64,000 nucleotides of DNA from Astrobacterium formosum (lineage in GTDB: Bacteria; Pseudomonadota; Alphaproteobacteria; Rhizobiales; Xanthobacteraceae), in assembly GCA_030848545.1 (NCBI GenBank), contig JAVDCA010000004.1, forward strand, positions 1 to 64,000. Reading direction: 5' to 3'. The position numbers and the translations under genes are program-made. The notes beneath the pieces are model-generated. The model searched no databases. It was not told the origin of the DNA and saw only the letters and a list, made by a program, of their open reading frames with translations. This document shows positions 47,150-56,594 of the stretch, piece by piece (positions within the stretch are counted from its first letter, which is position 1; each line of letters begins with the position of its first letter).

Positions 47150-47779
47150 ATGAAGACGTCCTTTGCCCTCGCGATGGTTCTCTGCGTGGCCATGCTGGCG
47201 GGTAATCCAGCTCCCGCCTCGGCGCAGGCGGGCAGCGAGAAATCCGCCGCGCTCGCCGACGCCGTCATCGGTCGCGTCGATGCGCCGGTGACGGTCATCG
47301 AGTATTCCTCGCTCGGCTGTCCCCATTGCGCCGACGTCCATTCGCTCATCCTTCCCAGCATCAAGAAGCAGTATATCGACACCGGCAAGCTCCGCTGGAT
47401 CGTGCGCGATTTCCCGCTTGGGCAGTTGGCGCTGGCCGGAGCCGTCATCGCCCGCTGTGCCGGCCCCCAGGGGCATCTGCCGTTGCTCGAAGTCCTGTTC
47501 AAGACCCAGGACGATTGGATGACCGGCAAGGATCCGATCGGCAGCCTGGGAAAGCTGGCGAAGCGGGCCGGCATCGACAAGGCGCGGTTCGATTCGTGTT
47601 TCGATGACGAAGCGACGATCGGGAAGATCATGGCGCAAGCCCGTGACGTTCAGCGCAAGGACGGAGTGTCGGCCACCCCGACCTTCTTCATCAATGGCGA
47701 GAAAGTGGTCGGCAGCCCGCCGTTAGGCGAGTTCTTGAAGATCATCGAACGTCACCTCAACAGCGCGAAGACGCCATGA
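47150..47779 (+). CDS. exported DsbA-family thiol oxidoreductase
   Basis: 209 residues. A signal peptide (hydrophobic run, AxA site ASAQA at residues 23-27) precedes a DsbA-type fold with active site CPHC at 57-60 and a TPTFFINGE strand with the cis-Pro. AAGGAAG lies before the ATG at 47150. The layout, with FFINGEKVVGSPPLGEFL at the end, fits a periplasmic disulfide or DSBA-like thioredoxin. It may oxidise or repair thiols exposed to arsenic in the envelope, but that link is by position only. Confidence 0.82.
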   Translation: MKTSFALAMVLCVAMLAGNPAPASAQAGSEKSAALADAVIGRVDAPVTVIEYSSLGCPHCADVHSLILPSIKKQYIDTGKLRWIVRDFPLGQLALAGAVIARCAGPQGHLPLLEVLFKTQDDWMTGKDPIGSLGKLAKRAGIDKARFDSCFDDEATIGKIMAQARDVQRKDGVSATPTFFINGEKVVGSPPLGEFLKIIERHLNSAKTP

Positions 47780-47810
47780 CGCGAAGAGGCAGGACCGGGC
47801 CGCTGGAGGC

Positions 47811-47966
47811 GCCACCTTCGAGCTGCGCCTTCCAGGTCGTGACCTGATTGGGGCGGACGTCGAACTGCTCGGCGAGTTGCGCCAGTGTGCAATTGCCCTT
47901 GATGGCGGCCAGCGCCACCTTGGCCTTGATGGCCGGTGGGCGATTCCGGCGCGGTCGTCTGCTCAA
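47811..47966 (-). pseudogene. IS3-type transposase orfA remnant
   Basis: The frame from a TTG at 47966 reads LSRRPRRNRPPAIKAKVALAA, then a KGNCTLAQLAEQFDVRPNQVTTWKAQL helix-turn-helix, which is the N-terminal end of an IS3-family orfA. It ends after about 52 codons and lacks orfB and inverted repeats. The start codon is TTG where ATG is normal. It is a short remnant of a former insertion next to the dsbA-like gene. Confidence 0.65.
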
Positions 47967-48146
47967 GGTCTCTCCTGATTCGCAGGCCAAACGTGCCCGC
48001 TGTCAGGCAGAAACTCCACCTATCGCCCTCCTGCAGATTTGCGGGGCCGGCTCTGTCATGCGCTGCGCACCCCGACAACCAACTCGACCGTGCCATTGCT
48101 CGGCGCTTTTGTTGACGCTGCCGACCGGTGCCGCTATCGTCGTGGC

Positions 48147-48312
48147 GATGGTCCTCTCTTCGGAGAGGTGAAAAGGGAAGCCGGTGCGGAGAAATCCAAT
48201 TCCGGCGCTGTCCCCGCAACTGTAAGCGGCGAGCTGCTCGTCAACGGCCACTGGGCGATGCCCCGGGAAGGCGACGAACGGCACCGACCCGCGAGCCAGG
48301 AGACCTGCCATC
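48147..48312 (+). ncRNA. cobalamin riboswitch
   Basis: Conserved B12-box elements are visible. GGGAAGCCGGTG (from 48175), CCGCAACTGTAAGCGG (about 48213-48228) and AGCCAGGAGACCTGCC (48294-48309) are the family hallmarks. The outer helix can pair GATGG (48147-48151) with CCATC (48308-48312). It lies 120 bases before the DUF1636 start and should repress the cob operon when adenosylcobalamin is abundant. Confidence 0.95.
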
Positions 48313-48380
48313 AAGATCGGTGCTTTGAAGGCGTCGGGCGGGGTCGTCCTGACGGGAGCGCTGGCGGTTCGTCGCCATAA

Positions 48381-48426
48381 GCTCGTCCGACAAAGCTCGC
48401 GGCCCGGGGATGGGCCTGAGACGAGC
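48381..48426 (+). promoter_or_regulatory. possible riboswitch expression platform
   Basis: GCTCGTC at 48381-48387 can pair with GACGAGC at 48420-48426, enclosing an inner GGCCC/GGGCC hairpin (48401-48416). The right arm lies next to the DUF1636 ATG at 48432 and overlaps its ribosome site region. There is no T tract, so control is more likely at translation than by termination. Confidence 0.4.
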
Positions 48427-48431
48427 ACGCC

Positions 48432-48884
48432 ATGTTTCGCTCCGAATCATCGGACAGCGGACCTGCTATTGATTCCGAGGCCGCGCCGGCAGTGAGGCCG
48501 GGCCCGGTGCAGGTCAGCGTCTGCGTGAGTTGCCGCGGCACGGACGGTCGGACGTCCTGCCCGGGCAACGACCTGATCGCGGCCCTGCGAACCGCGTTCG
48601 CTCCCGAGGACGGCGACGTCACCGTACGCCCTGTCCAATGCCTCGGCGTGTGCAAGCGGCAAACCACCGTCGCGGTGACCGCCCCCGACGGATACACCTT
48701 TCTCGTCGGTGATCTCGATGTGACGACGGGTGCCGCCGCGCTCGCAGTCTTCGTGCGCGCGTATCGCCAGTCCGGTTACGGCATGGTGCCGTGGCAGGAG
48801 CGGCCGGAGGTGCTGCGGCGCAGGCTCATCGCCCGCGTGCCGCCGGCGTCATGGTCGCCACCGGACGGACGGGCTCCCCCATGA
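48432..48884 (+). CDS. DUF1636 family metal-binding protein of the cobalamin cluster
   Basis: 150 residues. VSVCVSCRGTDGRTSCPGNDL and the VQCLGVCKRQTTVAV block give four conserved Cys and suggest a ferredoxin-like or metal-binding fold. DUF1636 proteins are recurrently near cobW/cobN in alphaproteobacteria. The ATG at 48432 is the first after the riboswitch. The stop overlaps the cobU start. Its role in cobalt delivery or reduction is inferred from context. Confidence 0.8.
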   Translation: MFRSESSDSGPAIDSEAAPAVRPGPVQVSVCVSCRGTDGRTSCPGNDLIAALRTAFAPEDGDVTVRPVQCLGVCKRQTTVAVTAPDGYTFLVGDLDVTTGAAALAVFVRAYRQSGYGMVPWQERPEVLRRRLIARVPPASWSPPDGRAPP

Positions 48885-49422
48885 GCGCCCTCGTGACCAC
48901 GCTCGTCCTCGGCGGCGCCGCTCGGGAAAGTCCTCGTTCGCGGAACGGCTGGTGCGCGACAGCGGCCTCGCGCGTGTCTATCTCGCCACCGCGACCGCCG
49001 GCGACGCCGAAATGCGCGAACGCATCGCCCATCATCGCGCCACCCGCGGCGACGGCTGGCGGACCGTCGAAGAACCGCTCGCGTTGGTCGAAACGCTCGC
49101 CCGCGAAGCCGCGCCCGACCGCGCGCTCCTGGTCGACTGCCTGACTTTATGGCTATCCAACCTCATGCATGCGGGGTGCGACGTCGCCGCCGAAGCGCGC
49201 CGGCTGGCAGACTGCCTGAGGCACACGCCAGGACCGGTGGTCCTGGTGTCCAACGAAGTCGGCCTCGGCCTCGTGCCCGACACGCCGCTCGGCCGCGACT
49301 TCCGCGATGCCCAGGGCCGCCTCAATCAGACCATCGCGGCCGCCGTCCCAGCCGCCGTCTTCATCGCCGCCGGCCTGCCGTTGTGGCTCAAACGCCCGAA
49401 TTCGGAGAGATCATCGCCATGA
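48882..49422 (+). pseudogene. cobU: cobU: adenosylcobinamide kinase/guanylyltransferase, frameshifted
   Basis: The ATG at 48882 opens MSALVTTLVLGGA, then the frame leaves the family sequence. The correct continuation, RSGKSSFAERLVRDSGLARVY and onward to LPLWLKRPNSERSSP, lies in the next frame. Restoring one C near 48918-48921 rebuilds GGARSGKSS, the Walker A loop. The downstream frame has DCLTLWLSNLM and SNEVGLGLVP and stays intact to the stop overlapping cobW. Either a true one-base loss or a sequencing error explains this. As read, CobU lacks its P-loop. Confidence 0.85.
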
Positions 49423-50429
49423 CCCGCGTTCCCGTCACTGTCGTCACCGGGTTCCTCGGCGCCGGCAAGACGACTTTGCTGCGCGCGCTGTTGACGCGCA
49501 GCAAAGGCCGCCGCATCGCCGTCATCGTCAACGAGTTCGGCGACGCCGGCTTCGACGGCACCCTGATCGGCGACTGCGTCGATCCGGCTTGCGTCCACGA
49601 CGACATCGTCGAGCTCACCAACGGCTGCATCTGCTGCACGGTGGCAGACGAGTTCCTGCCGGCCATGGAAAAGCTCCTGTCGCGGCAACCTGCATTGGAC
49701 GCCATCGTGATCGAGACGTCGGGGCTCGCGCTGCCGCAACCGCTCCTCAAGGCGTTTTCGTGGCCGAGCGTCAAGACGCGGGCAACCGTCGACGGCGTCG
49801 TCACCGTCGTCGACGCCGTGGCGCTGGCCGAGGGCCGCGTCGCCTGCGACGAGGCGGCGATCGCCGAACAGCGCGCCGCCGACGCCTCCGTCGGCCACGA
49901 CGATCCCATCGGCGAACTGTTCGAGGACCAGCTCGCCTGCGCCGATCTCGTCGTTTTGGCGAAGAGCGATCTGGTCGCGCCGGCGGCGCTGCAAGCGGCG
50001 GAGAACCGCCTGCGCGCCGGCATGCGGCCGGGCGTGCGCGTCGTGCGCTCCCACGGCGACCTCGATCCCGCCGCCTTGATCGGCCTCGTGGCCGAGGCCG
50101 AAAGCGATCTTGCCGCCCGCGCCGGCCACCACGGCGAACACGAAGAGCACGACCACGACGACTTCGAGAGCTTCATCGTGGTGCCGCCGGCGACCACCGC
50201 CGTCGAGACCATGCGCGCCAACGTCCTCGCGGCGCTGCGCCATGACGGCGTCTTGCGCATCAAGGGCCACGTGCGCGTTGCCGGCAAGCCGGCGCCGCTC
50301 GTCGTGCAGGCTGTTGGCGGTCGCATCAACACCGCCTTCGCGCGTCCCGACGTCGCCGCCGGCGGGCTGGTGGTCATCGGCCTGAAGGGATTCGACGGCG
50401 GCGCGGTGCGGCGGATCCTCGAGGCGTGA
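49419..50429 (+). CDS. cobW: CobW GTPase, cobalamin biosynthesis
   Basis: 336 residues of a COG0523 G3E GTPase. P-loop GFLGAGKTT (11-19), the metal-binding CxCC (Cys70, Cys72, Cys73 in NGCICC), an SGLALP switch and a His-rich HHGEHEEHDHDD loop are present. CobW is thought to deliver cobalt to the CobN chelatase. The start overlaps the cobU frame's stop by four bases. Confidence 0.94.
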   Translation: MTRVPVTVVTGFLGAGKTTLLRALLTRSKGRRIAVIVNEFGDAGFDGTLIGDCVDPACVHDDIVELTNGCICCTVADEFLPAMEKLLSRQPALDAIVIETSGLALPQPLLKAFSWPSVKTRATVDGVVTVVDAVALAEGRVACDEAAIAEQRAADASVGHDDPIGELFEDQLACADLVVLAKSDLVAPAALQAAENRLRAGMRPGVRVVRSHGDLDPAALIGLVAEAESDLAARAGHHGEHEEHDHDDFESFIVVPPATTAVETMRANVLAALRHDGVLRIKGHVRVAGKPAPLVVQAVGGRINTAFARPDVAAGGLVVIGLKGFDGGAVRRILEA

Positions 50430-50448
50430 GGCCGCGAGGGGCGCCGAC

Positions 50449-53400
50449 ATGCATCTCAAGCTCGACCCGTCCGGCCCCATCGACGACGGCGACGCCGCGC
50501 GCGATCTCGGCCTCGACCCCGCCGACATCGTCGTCGTCTCGGCCGCCGATAGCGACCTCGCCGCATTCGCGGCGGCGCGGGCGAGCGTGCCGGACGGGTT
50601 TCCCTCGGTCCAACTGACGAATCTGCTGGCGCTCGCCCATCCCCTGTCGGTCGATACCTATGTGGAGCGCACGCTCTGCGGCGCAAAAATCGTCCTGCTG
50701 CGCATGCTCGGCGGCGAAGCCTACTGGCCGCATGGCGTTGCCAGCCTGCGCGCCGATGCGCTCGCCCGCGGCACGCTGTTCGCCTGCATCCCGGGCGAGT
50801 TGACGTGGGATGCACCGCTCGCCGGGCGCGGCACGGTGGCGCCCGCGGACACCCATGCGCTGTGGCGCTATTGCGTCGAGGGCGGCGTCGACAATGCCGG
50901 CCTTGCCTTGCGCTATGCCGCCCATCTCATCGGCCACGGCGAGTGCCCGCCGGCGGCGCGACCAACGCCGGCGGCCGGCTTCTGGCCGGCCGAGCCCGCC
51001 CATGACGGGCGGCCGGTCGTCCCGATCCTGTTCTACCGGGCGCTGGTCGCCGGCGCCGCGACGCCGCCCATCGAGGCCCTCGCAAACGCCCTGGCGGCGC
51101 GCGGGCTCATGCCGCTGCCGATCTTTCTGACGAGCCTCAAGGATGAGCGCTCGGCCGCCTTCGTGCGGGCGGCGCTGGCGGCGCACCCGCCCGACGCCAT
51201 CATCAACGCCACGGCGTTTGCGACCGCGACCGCCGGCGAGCGACAGGGCGTGCTCGCGTCCTTCGACTGCCCGGTGCTGCAGATCGCGCTCGCGGGCACG
51301 TCACGGGCGGCGTGGGAATCGTCGCCACGCGGGCTGTCGCCGCGGGATCTGGCGATGTATGTGGTGATGCCGGAGGTCGACGGGCGCCTGTTCGCCAATG
51401 TGGTCGCCTTCAAGGAACGCAGCGAAGCGCCAGCGGGCGGCTTCGCGCCGGTCGTGTCAGTGCCACTGCCCGACCGTGTCGATGCCGCTGCCGACCTTGC
51501 GGCCGCCTGGGTGCGGCTGCGGCGGACTGCGATCCCGGAGCGCCGCATCGCGATCGTGCTCGCCAACTACCCGAACCGCGACGGCCGGCTCGCCAACGGC
51601 GTCGGGCTCGACACGCCGGAAAGCATGGCCGGGATCCTCGCCGCGATGGCCGCCGCCGGCTATGTCGTCGCCGACGTCCCGCGCGAGAGCGCCGCCATCA
51701 TGGCGCTGCTGTCGGCCGGGCCCACCAACGCGCTGGCGGATCGCGCGCACCGCCGCGGCGGGATCGCATGGCCGGTCGCCGATTACGAATCAGCCCTCGC
51801 CGAACTGCCGGCGGCGGTCCGGGCGGCCGTCATGGCGCGCTGGGGCGAGCCGGCACAGGATCCGCACGTGGTCGACGGCGCCTTCCGGCTCGGCCTGCAT
51901 CGGTTCGGCAATCTCGTCGTCGGCATCCAGCCGGCACGCGGCTACGACATCGATCCCAAGTCGAGTTATCACGATCCCGACCTCGTGCCGCCGCATCACT
52001 ATCTCGCCTTCTACCTGTATCTGCGCCGCGTATTCGCGAGCCATGCCGTGATCCATCTCGGCAAGCACGGCAATCTCGAATGGCTGCCCGGCAAGAGCAC
52101 CGGCCTCTCCGCCGCCTGCCTGCCGGAGGCGATCCTCGGCCGGGTGCCGCATCTCTACCCGTTCATCGTCAACGACCCGGGCGAGGGCATCCAGGCCAAG
52201 CGCCGCACCTCGGCGGTCATCGTCGACCATCTGACGCCGCCGCTGACGCGCGCCGAGCTGCACGGCGAGCTGTCGCGGCTCGAGAACCTGGTCGACGAGT
52301 ACGCACTCGCCGCCGACCTCGATCCGGGTCGCGCCGACACCGTCGCCGAGGACGTCCTGTCGCTGGTGCGTGCGCAGCGGCTCGACCTCGATCTCGGCCT
52401 CACCAAGGACACACCGATGATCGAGGCGCTACGCGCCCTCGACGCCCATCTGTGCGACCTGAAGGAACTGCAGATCCGCGACGGCCTGCACGTGTTCGGC
52501 CGCACACCTTTGGGGCCGCTGCTCGATGACCTCGTTGTCGCCATCGTCCGTCTGCCACGATCCGAAACACGGCCCGAGGACGCCTCGCTGCACCGGGCGC
52601 TTGCGGCCGACCTCGACCTCGGCGGTTTCGATCCGCTGACGCGCGATTTCGCCATTGACTATGACGGCCCGCGACCGGCCGCGCTCATCGCCGTCGACAC
52701 GGCGCCGTGGCGTACCACCGGTGACGCCGTCGAGCGCATCGAACGGCTGGCGCTGGCGCTGGTGTCCGGGACGACACCATGCGCGCCGGCATGGACGCGC
52801 ACGGCCGCAGTGCTGAGCTGGATCGACAGCGTTTTGCGGCCGGCGCTGGCGACCTGCGGCGACACCGAGATGCGGGCCCTCCTCGCCGGCCTCGACGGCC
52901 GCTTCGTGCCGCCCGGCCCCTCCGGCGCCCCCACCCGCGGCCGGCCCGACGTGCTGCCGACCGGCAAGAACTTCTTCGCCGTCGATCCGCGCGCCCTGCC
53001 GACCGAAGCCGCCTGGCGGATTGGCCGCCTCGCCGCCGAACAACTGGTCGCCCTCTACTGGCAGGAGGAGGGCGAGTGGCCACGCTCGATTGCGCTGTCG
53101 GCGTGGGGCACCTCGAACATGCGCACCGGCGGCGACGATATCGCCCAGGTGCTGGCGCTGATCGGTGCCCGTCCCCTATGGGAACCGGGCTCCGGCCGCG
53201 TCACCGGCTTTGCGGTCACGCCACTGTCCGAGCTCGGCCGGCCGCGCATCGACGTCACCTTCCGGGTCTCCGGCCTGTTCCGCGACGCCTTTCCGACCCA
53301 GATGGATCTTGTCGCGACGGCCGTACGCGCCATCGCCGATCTCGACGAGCCCGCCGATGCCAACCCGATCGCCGCCGCGGTCCGACGCGAACGTCGGCGG

Positions 53401-54171
53401 CTCGAAGAACAGGGCCTGTCGGAAAACGCCGCCCACCTCCGGGCGTCGCATCGGGTGTTCGGCTCGAAACCCGGCGGCTACGGCGCCGGCCTGCAGGCGC
53501 TGATCGACGAGGGCGGCTGGGAGCGGCGCGGCGACCTCGCCGAAGCCTATCTGGCCTGGGGCGGCTACGCCTATGGGGGCGGCAGCGAGGGGGCGGTCGC
53601 CCGCGACGATCTCGCCCGGCAATTGTCGCAGGTCGACCTCGTCGCCCAGGCGCAGGACAACCGCGAGCACGACATCCTCGATTCCGACGACTACTACCAG
53701 TTCATGGGCGGCCTCGCCGCCACGGTCGCGACCCTGAAAGGTCGCCCCGCCAAAGTCGCCCACATCGACACATCGCGCCCCGAAGCGCCGGTCGCCCGCC
53801 CGCTGTCGCAGGAGATCGCCCGGGTGGTGCGCGGGCGTGCCGCCAATCCCAAGTGGATCGCCGGCGTCATGCGCCACGGCTACAAGGGCGCCTTCGAGAT
53901 CGCCGCCACCGTCGACTACCTGTTCGGCTTCGCGGCCTCGACCGACGCCGTCGCCGATCATCACTTCGACCAGCTCTTTGCCGCCTATCTGGAGGACGAG
54001 CGCGTGCGCGCCTTCATGGGCGAGGCCAATCCGGCCGCGCTCGCCGAGACCGCCGCGCGCTTCGCCGAGGCGATGCGGCGCGGCCTGTGGCGGCCACGTT
54101 CGAACCGGGCCGCCGACCTTCTCGTCGAACTGATGGCCACCACCAGAAACCGCAGGGAGACCGCCGCATGA
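50449..54171 (+). CDS. cobN: cobaltochelatase subunit CobN
   Basis: 1,240 residues, matching the large subunit of the aerobic cobalt chelatase. Conserved blocks are visible: HLGKHGNLEWLPGKSTGLS (metal site His/Glu), YPFIVNDPGEGIQAKRR, and a C-terminal YQFMGGLAATVATLKG. CobN inserts cobalt into hydrogenobyrinic acid a,c-diamide with CobS/CobT, which are not in this window. It follows cobW by 20 bases. Confidence 0.97.
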   Translation: MHLKLDPSGPIDDGDAARDLGLDPADIVVVSAADSDLAAFAAARASVPDGFPSVQLTNLLALAHPLSVDTYVERTLCGAKIVLLRMLGGEAYWPHGVASLRADALARGTLFACIPGELTWDAPLAGRGTVAPADTHALWRYCVEGGVDNAGLALRYAAHLIGHGECPPAARPTPAAGFWPAEPAHDGRPVVPILFYRALVAGAATPPIEALANALAARGLMPLPIFLTSLKDERSAAFVRAALAAHPPDAIINATAFATATAGERQGVLASFDCPVLQIALAGTSRAAWESSPRGLSPRDLAMYVVMPEVDGRLFANVVAFKERSEAPAGGFAPVVSVPLPDRVDAAADLAAAWVRLRRTAIPERRIAIVLANYPNRDGRLANGVGLDTPESMAGILAAMAAAGYVVADVPRESAAIMALLSAGPTNALADRAHRRGGIAWPVADYESALAELPAAVRAAVMARWGEPAQDPHVVDGAFRLGLHRFGNLVVGIQPARGYDIDPKSSYHDPDLVPPHHYLAFYLYLRRVFASHAVIHLGKHGNLEWLPGKSTGLSAACLPEAILGRVPHLYPFIVNDPGEGIQAKRRTSAVIVDHLTPPLTRAELHGELSRLENLVDEYALAADLDPGRADTVAEDVLSLVRAQRLDLDLGLTKDTPMIEALRALDAHLCDLKELQIRDGLHVFGRTPLGPLLDDLVVAIVRLPRSETRPEDASLHRALAADLDLGGFDPLTRDFAIDYDGPRPAALIAVDTAPWRTTGDAVERIERLALALVSGTTPCAPAWTRTAAVLSWIDSVLRPALATCGDTEMRALLAGLDGRFVPPGPSGAPTRGRPDVLPTGKNFFAVDPRALPTEAAWRIGRLAAEQLVALYWQEEGEWPRSIALSAWGTSNMRTGGDDIAQVLALIGARPLWEPGSGRVTGFAVTPLSELGRPRIDVTFRVSGLFRDAFPTQMDLVATAVRAIADLDEPADANPIAAAVRRERRRLEEQGLSENAAHLRASHRVFGSKPGGYGAGLQALIDEGGWERRGDLAEAYLAWGGYAYGGGSEGAVARDDLARQLSQVDLVAQAQDNREHDILDSDDYYQFMGGLAATVATLKGRPAKVAHIDTSRPEAPVARPLSQEIARVVRGRAANPKWIAGVMRHGYKGAFEIAATVDYLFGFAASTDAVADHHFDQLFAAYLEDERVRAFMGEANPAALAETAARFAEAMRRGLWRPRSNRAADLLVELMATTRNRRETAA

Positions 54172-54794
54172 ACGAGACGACGAGCGCCGACACCGTCAAC
54201 CAGCGCCATGCCGACAAGATGCGCAAGCACAAGGCGGCGCGCGACAGGATCATGGCCGGCAAGACCGGTGAGAAGGGCCTGTTGATCGTCCATACCGGCA
54301 GCGGCAAGGGCAAGACCTCGGCCGCGCTCGGCATGGTGTTCCGCCATATCGGTCATGATATGCCGGTTGCGGTGGTCCAGTTCGTCAAGTCGCCGACCTG
54401 GGACACCGGCGAGGCCCGGCTGCTCGCACACTTCCCCGACCTGGTCACGTTGCACATCATGGGCGAGGGCTTCACCTGGGAGACGCAGGACCGCGCCCGC
54501 GACATCGCTGCGGCGAGGAAGGCGTGGGAGCGCGCCAAGGAACTGATCCGCGACGACCATCATCGCCTGGTATTGCTCGACGAGTTGAACATCGTGCTGC
54601 GTTACGATTATCTGGCCGTCGACGAGGTGGTCGCCTTCCTGCACGACGACAAGCCGGCGGACAAACACGTGGTGGTCACTGGCCGCAACGCGCCTGCGAG
54701 CCTGATCGAGGCCGCCGACCTCGTCACCGAGATGACTCTGGTCAAACACCCGTTCCGCCAGGGCATCAAGGCGCAGAAGGGGATCGAGTTTTGA
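54168..54794 (+). CDS. cobO: cob(I)alamin/cobyrinic acid adenosyltransferase CobO
   Basis: 208 residues. The P-loop GSGKGKTS (44-51) and [14 protein letters not shown] mark the CobO/CobA adenosyltransferase, which transfers adenosyl from ATP to the cobalt. The N-terminal [14 protein letters not shown] is the family lid. The start overlaps the cobN stop by four bases. Confidence 0.96.
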   Translation: MNETTSADTVNQRHADKMRKHKAARDRIMAGKTGEKGLLIVHTGSGKGKTSAALGMVFRHIGHDMPVAVVQFVKSPTWDTGEARLLAHFPDLVTLHIMGEGFTWETQDRARDIAAARKAWERAKELIRDDHHRLVLLDELNIVLRYDYLAVDEVVAFLHDDKPADKHVVVTGRNAPASLIEAADLVTEMTLVKHPFRQGIKAQKGIEF

Positions 54795-54795
54795 C

Positions 54796-56259
54796 ATGAA
54801 GGCACTCACCCCGGCGGTGATGATCCAGGGCACGGGCTCGAATGTCGGCAAGTCGGTGCTGGTGGCCGGGCTCGCCCGTGCGCTGGTGCGGCGGGGTCTC
54901 AAGGTGGCGCCGTTCAAGCCGCAGAACATGTCGAACAACGCGGCCATCGCGGTCGACGGCGGCGAGATCGGTCGCGCCCAGGCCGTTCAGGCACGCGCCG
55001 CCCGCATTGCCCCGAGTGTGCACATGAACCCGGTGCTCCTGAAGCCGGAAACCGACACCGGCTCGCAGGTGATCGTGCAGGGGCGCCGTGTCGGCACCCT
55101 GAAGGCCCGCGCCTTCGGCGAGAGAAAGCGTGACCTGATGCCGGCCGTGCTGGAGAGCTTCGGCATCCTGGCCGAGAACGCCGATATCGTGATCGTCGAA
55201 GGCGCCGGCAGTCCGGCGGAGATCAACCTGCGCGCCGGCGACATCGCCAATATGGGTTTTGCGATCGCGGCCGACCTGCCGGTGATCCTCGCTGGTGACA
55301 TCGATCGGGGCGGCGTCATCGCCAGCCTGGTGGGCACGCATGCGGTCTTGACCGACGAGGAGCGTTCGCTGGTGCGCGGCTTCCTGATCAACAAGTTCCG
55401 CGGCGATCCGCGCCTGTTCGACGCCGGCGTCACGGCGATCAGAAAGATGACGGCGTGGCCGTGCCTGGGCGTCGTGCCGTGGCTGCCGCAGACGGCGTGG
55501 CTGCCGGCGGAAGACGCCCTCGATCTCGACCGCCCCGGAGCGACGAGCACGGGCATCAAGATCGCCGTGCCGGTTCTGTCGCGCATCGCCAATTTCGACG
55601 ATCTCGATCCGCTCGGCATGGAGGACGGCGTGCGGCTCGTCTTCGTGCGCCCCGGTGAGGCGATCCCGGGTGACACCGACGTGGTCGTCCTGCCCGGTTC
55701 GAAGTCGACCATTGGCGACCTCGCTTTCCTGCGGGCGCAAGGCTGGGACATCGACATCGCCGCCCATGTGCGCCGCGGCGGCCGCGTCCTCGGCCTGTGC
55801 GGCGGCTACCAGATGCTCGGCAAGGCGATCGCGGATCCGGATGGTCTCGACGGTCCGGCCGGCACCGTCGCCGGTCTCGGCCTGCTCGACATCGTCACCG
55901 TCATGACCGCCGACAAGTCGACCCGCGAAGTCGCGGGCACGCACAACGCCAGCGGCGCCCCGGTGCGCGGTTATGAAATCCATCTCGGCCGCACCGAGGG
56001 AGCCGATTGCGCCCGGCCGCTGGTGACGATCGAGGGGCGGCCGGACGGCGCCACTTCGGCCGACGGCCGCATCCAGGGCACCTATGTGCATGGCCTGTTC
56101 ACGTCCGACGAATTCCGTCGTGCCTGGCTCGCCGGGTTCGGAGTTGCCTCGGCGCTTGCCTACGAGGATCGCGTGGAGCAGGCGCTCGATGCGCTCGCGG
56201 ATCATCTCGAAGCGCATGTCGATGTCGATGCGATCCTGACGATCGCCCGCGGGCGGTGA
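54796..56259 (+). CDS. cobQ: adenosylcobyric acid synthase CobQ
   Basis: 487 residues. The N-terminal ATP site is [19 protein letters not shown], then PQNMSNNAA. The C-terminal glutaminase domain has the Cys of [11 protein letters not shown] and the catalytic His of GTYVHGLF. CobQ amidates four side chains of adenosylcobyrinic acid diamide. One base separates it from the cobO stop. It is the last gene of the riboswitch-led operon before the toxin-antitoxin pair. Confidence 0.96.
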   Translation: MKALTPAVMIQGTGSNVGKSVLVAGLARALVRRGLKVAPFKPQNMSNNAAIAVDGGEIGRAQAVQARAARIAPSVHMNPVLLKPETDTGSQVIVQGRRVGTLKARAFGERKRDLMPAVLESFGILAENADIVIVEGAGSPAEINLRAGDIANMGFAIAADLPVILAGDIDRGGVIASLVGTHAVLTDEERSLVRGFLINKFRGDPRLFDAGVTAIRKMTAWPCLGVVPWLPQTAWLPAEDALDLDRPGATSTGIKIAVPVLSRIANFDDLDPLGMEDGVRLVFVRPGEAIPGDTDVVVLPGSKSTIGDLAFLRAQGWDIDIAAHVRRGGRVLGLCGGYQMLGKAIADPDGLDGPAGTVAGLGLLDIVTVMTADKSTREVAGTHNASGAPVRGYEIHLGRTEGADCARPLVTIEGRPDGATSADGRIQGTYVHGLFTSDEFRRAWLAGFGVASALAYEDRVEQALDALADHLEAHVDVDAILTIARGR

Positions 56260-56289
56260 ACGCCCACCGTGGAGCATCCAAGGCGTATC

Positions 56290-56318
56290 TTGACAAAGTG
56301 GCTACATGTAGCTACTTT
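56290..56318 (+). promoter_or_regulatory. promoter and operator of the toxin-antitoxin pair
   Basis: A perfect -35 TTGACA at 56290-56295 is followed after 17 bases by TACTTT as a weak -10 (56313-56318). An 18-base near-palindrome, GTGGCTACATGTAGCTAC (56298-56315, one mismatch), fills the spacer. The arrangement suggests repression by the antitoxin, which starts at 56325. Confidence 0.65.
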
Positions 56319-56324
56319 TCTCTT

Positions 56325-56594
56325 GTGAAAACCATATCGATCCGCGACGCGAAGAACCGTCTGACCGAACTCGCCCGCGAGGTTGAAAAAGGCGAGACGA
56401 TCGTCGTCACGCGCAACGGACGCCCGGTGTTCGAGCTTGTGCCGTACAAGAAGCGTGGCGGTTTGGACTTGGCTGCCGGTGAGGACTTCTTGCGGTCGAA
56501 GAAAATCAAAAATCCCGTGCCGTTCATCGCCGACGATTTCGACGAGCCGCTGCCCGAGGATTTCCTCCTGCGCCCACTGCCACGGCCTCGATGA
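56325..56594 (+). CDS. type II antitoxin, Phd/YefM family
   Basis: 89 residues from GTG at 56325. SIRDAKNRLTELAREVEKGETIVVTRNGRPVFELVP is the Phd/YefM fold (DNA-binding N-terminus). The C-terminal acidic tail (FIADDFDEPLPEDF) would wrap the toxin. The stop overlaps the toxin start (ATGA). It is inserted between cobQ and cbiB and carries its own promoter. Confidence 0.9.
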   Translation: MKTISIRDAKNRLTELAREVEKGETIVVTRNGRPVFELVPYKKRGGLDLAAGEDFLRSKKIKNPVPFIADDFDEPLPEDFLLRPLPRPR

